A stretch of DNA of 64,000 nt, from the NCBI RefSeq assembly GCF_040253615.1, contig NZ_JBEJGY010000004.1, positions 2,728,001-2,792,000 of the forward strand, read 5' to 3'. A model generated the notes under the pieces. That model saw only the letters and a list, made by a program, of their open reading frames with translations, was not told the DNA's origin and ran no database searches. Shown here piece by piece: positions 59,910 through 64,000 of this stretch. Position numbers and translations under genes: made by a program. Source of the DNA: Streptomyces sp. Edi4. GTDB taxonomy: Bacteria > Actinomycetota > Actinomycetes > Streptomycetales > Streptomycetaceae. The first letter of the stretch is position 1; each line of letters opens with the position of its first letter.

Positions 59910-60500
59910 CTGTCGACCCGTTCCTTTATCGCCCGCCCCACCCCCACCGGCTACAGCGGCATCCACGTGCAGCTCGACGGCGTACCCAGCCACCACCTGC
60001 CCCTGCTCCTGACCGCCTACCAGCACCGGTTCGGGCGTGGACTGGAGGCCATGACCCGTCACCTCGTCGACAACGTCGCCATCGGCTGGGAAGAGCTGGG
60101 CACGGATCTCCTCGACGGCGCCCCGCCCGCGCTCATCACCGCGCTGACCGGCGGCGAACAGTGGCCCAGCCGCACGCTGGACCACCTGATCACCCCCGAC
60201 GGCTCCCCGCCGGCACGCATGACGGTCACCGACGACACGGCCGACGCGCAGGACATGCAGTGGGGCTACGTCCTGCACCGGCAGGGGATCGAAGTGATCA
60301 GCCTGCTCCATGAAGACATCGGCCCAGTCGTGGACTGGGCCACCGACCCGCGCACCGTCTTCAGCGACCACCCGGATCGCTGGTCCTCCCTGGCAGCCCC
60401 GCCGGTCATCAGGGCCGTACGCAGTACGCCGCCCCAGAGCACTCCCACCGCGGCCCCGGCGAAGGCCGGCACCCCGCGCCGCCCCGCCACACGCCGCTAG
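59910..60500 (+). CDS. hypothetical protein, CTG start
   Basis: The frame gives 196 residues of folded-looking sequence: FIARPTPTGYSGIHVQLDGV, HLPLLLTAYQHRFGRGLEAM and VLHRQGIEVISLLHEDIGPV. No ATG, GTG or TTG lies at the front. CTG 59910 lies six bases after a perfect GGAGG. The protein looks alpha/beta and cytoplasmic. I recognise no family. The next gene starts in the same way. Confidence 0.65.
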   Translation: MSTRSFIARPTPTGYSGIHVQLDGVPSHHLPLLLTAYQHRFGRGLEAMTRHLVDNVAIGWEELGTDLLDGAPPALITALTGGEQWPSRTLDHLITPDGSPPARMTVTDDTADAQDMQWGYVLHRQGIEVISLLHEDIGPVVDWATDPRTVFSDHPDRWSSLAAPPVIRAVRSTPPQSTPTAAPAKAGTPRRPATRR

Positions 60501-60529
60501 TCCCTCCTCCTCGTTCCCCGGAGTCTTTC

Positions 60530-61291
60530 CTGCCCTCGCACGCCACGCCCCTGATCACCATCGTCATCGCCAGCCGCCTGCGCGAGGACCGGCTCGGCTA
60601 TCTGAGCGCCATGCACGCCAGCCTGACCCGGCAGTCCGTGCCGTGGGAAGCCCTGATCGCGCTCGACGGGGTTTCGGCCGATCGCCTGCCCGCCCCGCTT
60701 GCCGAGGACCCCCGCGTCCGCACCCTCGTGCTGCCCCGCCCGGTCGGCGCCGCCTGCGCCCGCAACCTCGCTCTCACCCAGGTCCGCACCCCCTACACGA
60801 ACTGGGCGGACGACGATGACGAGTTCAGCGACGACGCCATGTCCGTGCGACTCAACGCCCTGGAAGCGGCTGGGGTGGGCTGGTGTGCAGGGTGGAGTGA
60901 GGACCTGCACCCCGACGGCTCGACCACCCTGTGGCGGTGCCCCACGCCGCCCGGCCGGCACGAGGCCGGCGACGTATGGACGTACTGGAAGTCCCCGGCG
61001 GACACCATCCCGATCGGGCCGACCACGATCCTCGCCCGCACCGAACTGGTGCGCGCCGCCCCGATGGGCGGCCTCGTCCAGGGCGAGGACTACTGCGCCA
61101 TCGGCCTCACGAACCTCGCGCCCGGAATTCTGCTGCCGGTACCCGTGTACAGATATCGAAAGCACTTGGGCCAGATGACAGCCCAGTCGGGTTACGACCA
61201 GCTGGAGGCTGCGGCCAGAGACCATGCCTGGCAGTACGGCCGCAGCCTGCTCTCGGCCCTGCGCGATCGCGAAGACCTGGTCCGTGGCTGA
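60530..61291 (+). CDS. GT2-family glycosyltransferase, CTG start
   Basis: This is a 253-residue protein with a GT-A fold. PLITIVIASRLREDRLGYLS is the first strand and helix, PVGAACARNLALTQVRTPYT the second, and NWADDDDEFSDDAM near residue 92 holds the DxD-type metal motif for the nucleotide sugar. GLVQGEDYCAIGLTNLAPGI matches the acceptor-side motif. ATG starts are available only 28 residues in, after the first strand; CTG 60530 lies six bases after GGAG. A glycosyltransferase inside a conjugation operon is unusual. Confidence 0.8.
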   Translation: MPSHATPLITIVIASRLREDRLGYLSAMHASLTRQSVPWEALIALDGVSADRLPAPLAEDPRVRTLVLPRPVGAACARNLALTQVRTPYTNWADDDDEFSDDAMSVRLNALEAAGVGWCAGWSEDLHPDGSTTLWRCPTPPGRHEAGDVWTYWKSPADTIPIGPTTILARTELVRAAPMGGLVQGEDYCAIGLTNLAPGILLPVPVYRYRKHLGQMTAQSGYDQLEAAARDHAWQYGRSLLSALRDREDLVRG

Positions 61292-62384
61292 CGCGCGGAT
61301 CACCCTGTCGTACAGCCGGGACGCGGGCATCGTCGCCATCGCCTCGGGCGAGCATTACCCGTGGGCGCACACCGCCCTGGAAGAGACCGGCTTCCGGCGC
61401 GGCGAGGCCGGCGTCTACCACCTGCCGGCAGATGCCTCCCGCGCCACCGTGGCCGACCTGGTCCGCTGTGCCGAACGGCACCGCACCAGCGTGAGCACGA
61501 GCAGCCGGCGGTTCATCGGCGACGCCGCCCGGGACATGGCCCGCCTGCTGCCCGGCCAGTGGGACACGACGGTCGAGATCTACTCCCACCCCGTCTGGCA
61601 GGAGGATCTCGTGCCCTGGATATGGGACAGCGGCGAACTCGGCCGGGCCCTACAGACTGAGCGGATCCCCTACGCGGCCACGCTCGCCGACCCGGTCTCC
61701 GGTACCACGCTGCTGCTCGTCGAGCGCCCCGGGCACCAACTCGACTACCTGGTAGGAGCGTTCGTGCCCGAGGGGCTCGAAGAGGGCTACGGCGATCCGC
61801 ACGCCCCGCGCAGTATCGTCCTGCCGCCGTTTCCCGGACGTGCGGCGCAGGCCGTCGCCGACCGGTACCTCCCCTCCTACGAGCAGGCCGTCCATGCCCG
61901 CCATGCCGCGGCCATCGCCACCGTGCTCCAGCGCATCGGCTCCGAGCGCGAGACCTGGGAGGCCATGGTTGCCTCCGGCCGCTACAGCGACGCCAGCCCT
62001 CTCAACGTGAACGCCCTCGGCGCCGCGACCGAGGAGTTTCTCGACCAGTCCTGGCGGAGCTTTGTCACCGTCGTGGACCGCGCCCCGGCGTTGCTCAACC
62101 GGTGCCGCCCGGCCAGCAGCCCGTGGCCCCAGGACGCCGCAGCGCTCACCCGCCTGGCCACCGCCCTGACCGACGCCGAGGGCCTGCGGAAGGAGCTGCT
62201 CTGCGGCGGACCTCTCCGGCCCCAGGAGCGCAACGCGCGAGCGTGGCCGGCCATCGAGACCTGGCTGGCCGACGGTGAAGCGTTCCTGCGCCAGGCCCGC
62301 GTCAGCGCTCCGCACCGGCGTCCAGCCCTCGCCGTTTCCGCACCCCTCGCCCTGCCGGTGGCCCGTCGCGCACAGCGCCGCTGA
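61284..62384 (+). CDS. hypothetical protein, paralogue of the gene at 57351
   Basis: This is a 366-residue protein from GTG 61284, overlapping the glycosyltransferase gene by 8 bp. Residues 1-75 form a small domain (ARITLSYSRDAGIVAIASGE, then VYHLPADASRATVADLVRCA). Residues 75-230 match the protein at 57351: DMARLLPGQWDTTVEIYSHP, then GRAAQAVADRYLPSYEQAVH. The rest is helical. The family is unknown. Confidence 0.65.
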   Translation: MADARITLSYSRDAGIVAIASGEHYPWAHTALEETGFRRGEAGVYHLPADASRATVADLVRCAERHRTSVSTSSRRFIGDAARDMARLLPGQWDTTVEIYSHPVWQEDLVPWIWDSGELGRALQTERIPYAATLADPVSGTTLLLVERPGHQLDYLVGAFVPEGLEEGYGDPHAPRSIVLPPFPGRAAQAVADRYLPSYEQAVHARHAAAIATVLQRIGSERETWEAMVASGRYSDASPLNVNALGAATEEFLDQSWRSFVTVVDRAPALLNRCRPASSPWPQDAAALTRLATALTDAEGLRKELLCGGPLRPQERNARAWPAIETWLADGEAFLRQARVSAPHRRPALAVSAPLALPVARRAQRR

Positions 62385-62423
62385 CCTGCCCTACCACCTT
62401 CATCGTGAGGAGAATCCCGCCCC

Positions 62424-62882
62424 TTGGACCCTGGCACCCACTTCGTCTTCGGCACCCATGAAGACCACGGCTTCGTCGCCTCCTTCACCTCCTCCATGTC
62501 CGCGCACCTCGCCCAGTGGTTCCTGGTCCGCGAACAGTTCGAACCCGTCCCCGGCGAACCCGGGCTGTTCCGGCTCAGCGAACCCGAGCGCGACGGCGCC
62601 CGCCGCACCCGCCAGGCCGTACACGATCTCCGCCGTCATGGGTACGCCGTGCACGCCGACATAGCTCTCGACCCCGCCGCCTCGGCCAGCCCGCCGCGGC
62701 CCGTTCTGCCGAACGGGCTCCTGGAACGCCGCAGCCGCCTCGCGCAGGCCGCCGCCGGCCGCACGACGCAACGCGGCACCGCGCCCACCACCTCGCCCCC
62801 GCCAGCCCGGCCAGTCCCGCCGAAGCCCACCTACGCACCGACCGTCCACCTGACGGCCTCCAGCACCGGGCGGCCTCGATGA
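62424..62882 (+). CDS. hypothetical protein
   Basis: This is a 152-residue protein from TTG 62424, 11 bases after GAGGAG. The N-terminal 75 residues are folded (THFVFGTHEDHGFVASFTSS, then EPERDGARRTRQAVHDLRRH) and the tail is Pro/Ala-rich. Its stop overlaps the next start as ATGA. The function is unknown. Confidence 0.6.
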   Translation: MDPGTHFVFGTHEDHGFVASFTSSMSAHLAQWFLVREQFEPVPGEPGLFRLSEPERDGARRTRQAVHDLRRHGYAVHADIALDPAASASPPRPVLPNGLLERRSRLAQAAAGRTTQRGTAPTTSPPPARPVPPKPTYAPTVHLTASSTGRPR

Positions 62883-64000
62883 AGCCCGGAAACGAACCCG
62901 TCCCCGTCCCCCTGCCCGTACCTGACCTTGCACACCGAGCGCGCGACTTCCGGCTGCGGATGGCCGTCATCGACAGCGAGACCGAGACCGCGCTCGACAT
63001 CACACGCGACCGCTACGGGCGAACCGTTCACCCCGGTGCCGCGGCAGCCGCCCGCGGCCAGCGCAATCAGGCAGCCGTGGAGGCGTATGCCACGCACCTT
63101 GCCCCGCACGCCGATGCGCTGCTCAATGCCGCCCACCGTGCTCTCGACGAGCTGCCGCCCGCCCGGCACACCACCGGATGGCGGACCGTGCTGGACGGCC
63201 TCACCGCCTCCACCGCCGAGATCCGCCGGGCCCTCGACCGGCCAGCCGCCCCCGGCTCGGCGGCCGAACGCGCCCAGCACACGGCCCTGTGGCCACACCT
63301 GACCGCCTGGGCGGACCACAGCTTCATCGCCACCAACCTCGCCGACCAGCACCAACGCCTGCAGCACGCCCCGCTGACCGACGAAGAACAGCAGATGTGG
63401 ACCGAGCGGGCCCAGGCCGCGCATAGGCGAGGCGAACTGGAGCTGACCGAGTCGTGGTACGCCGCTGACGGGCAGCCCATCACCCTCGCCCATCTGATCG
63501 AGGACGACGACTCGACGGTGGTCGCCCTGCTCGGCGACCCGGACGCACCGGGCTGGCAGGTGATCGGGCACTACGCCCACGAATACGAGGCCGGACAAGC
63601 GCTGCCCGCCCCGGTCCCGCCCGGCGTGCTGCGCGCGGACGTCTCCCGGTTCAACCGCCCGGAGCCCACCCCCGAGGTGTCCTTGCAGGAACTCATCCGG
63701 GACGTCGTCGAGGCCCAGCACGCCGGTGACGCCTCGAACGCGCTCCTCGGCGCCACCCAGCGCGGCTACAACGCGGGCCCGATGATCCGCCTCCAGGAAC
63801 TCCTGGAAACCGGGGCCCAGTTCGCGAGCGCGCTGGAGACCGTACAGGGCCGGCAGATCGCCGCCCGGCTCGCCGCACTCGGCCGGCAGATCGACTTCCT
63901 CACCCGCGAAGTGCACGAGGCGGCCGAGGACCTCGGCGCGACCGTGGCCGTCCTGCCGCCGCACCGCACCCCCGTCCTACGGGTCCGCCCGCGCCCCGCC
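62879..64000 (+). CDS. hypothetical protein, cut by the window end
   Basis: This begins at ATG 62879 and has no stop before the window ends, giving at least 374 residues. It is helical throughout (AHRARDFRLRMAVIDSETET, DELPPARHTTGWRTVLDGLT, ELIRDVVEAQHAGDASNALL and AARLAALGRQIDFLTREVHE). The Ala/Arg-rich helices suggest a coiled or TPR-like protein. No catalytic motif is visible. It continues the conjugation operon beyond the window. Confidence 0.65.
   Translation, partial: MKPGNEPVPVPLPVPDLAHRARDFRLRMAVIDSETETALDITRDRYGRTVHPGAAAAARGQRNQAAVEAYATHLAPHADALLNAAHRALDELPPARHTTGWRTVLDGLTASTAEIRRALDRPAAPGSAAERAQHTALWPHLTAWADHSFIATNLADQHQRLQHAPLTDEEQQMWTERAQAAHRRGELELTESWYAADGQPITLAHLIEDDDSTVVALLGDPDAPGWQVIGHYAHEYEAGQALPAPVPPGVLRADVSRFNRPEPTPEVSLQELIRDVVEAQHAGDASNALLGATQRGYNAGPMIRLQELLETGAQFASALETVQGRQIAARLAALGRQIDFLTREVHEAAEDLGATVAVLPPHRTPVLRVRPRPA

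Overview
The window is high-GC actinomycete DNA, almost certainly from Streptomyces or a close relative. The signs are strong third-position GC, a WhiB-family regulator, an MmyB-type regulator, three DUF317 proteins, RsbW-like ATPase and STAS proteins, an Asp23 protein, an LAxTG-type sortase substrate, and an SCO6880-type conjugation protein. The mix of transfer genes, gene remnants and stress genes suggests a large plasmid, an integrative conjugative element or a chromosome arm. The sequence alone does not decide between these.

Layout. (1) 0.1-4.8 kb holds regulators and small metabolic genes: an XRE regulator facing a HAD hydrolase, a hotdog thioesterase and an MmyB-type regulator with a perfect 24-bp palindrome upstream. 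(2) 4.8-13.3 kb is a replication/mobilization module: a long AT-richer intergenic region, a winged-helix replication-type protein with an internal array of GGAWTCC motifs, a WhiB protein, a membrane protein, a MobC-like relaxosome protein and a relaxase. Two long hairpins inside the 5' part of mobC look like an oriT. (3) 13.3-27.3 kb is accessory: a lipoprotein, DUF317 genes, a HemB-like remnant, a MerR regulator, and a group resembling a general stress response (anti-sigma kinase, Asp23, STAS, PRC-barrel, BrkB, CsbD). A decayed Mu-type transposase and a small acidic peptide gene are also here. (4) 27.4-33.5 kb has an RsbW-like operon facing a frameshifted XRE regulator, a GNAT acetyltransferase and a 745-residue protein with an internal duplication. 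(5) 33.7-45.6 kb is nearly all on the minus strand: a sortase-type surface protein, a decayed gene, a coupled DUF317/ATP-grasp pair, an MFS exporter, HxlR-type regulators, a run of small helical proteins that look like paralogues, a DUF4913 protein, a RelE-like protein and a DNA methyltransferase. (6) 46.9-64 kb is a plus-strand conjugation operon: a VirB1-like transglycosylase/NlpC protein, a DUF6112 protein, a VirB8-like protein, a VirB6-like protein, SCO6880, a VirB4-like ATPase, a ParB-type protein, and a long tail of conserved but uncharacterised genes including a GT2 glycosyltransferase.

How it works together (inference). Relaxase, MobC and the oriT-like hairpins would process single-stranded DNA. 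The VirB-like set would form the envelope channel. No FtsK/TraB translocase and no VirD4-type coupling protein is seen in this window, so transfer here looks like the single-strand, type IV secretion mode rather than the TraB mode usual for Streptomyces plasmids.

The most unusual observation is a cluster of convincing genes at 54.6-60.6 kb that have no ATG, GTG or TTG start in the expected place. They instead have CTG or ATC, in most cases 5-6 bases after a clear Shine-Dalgarno sequence.
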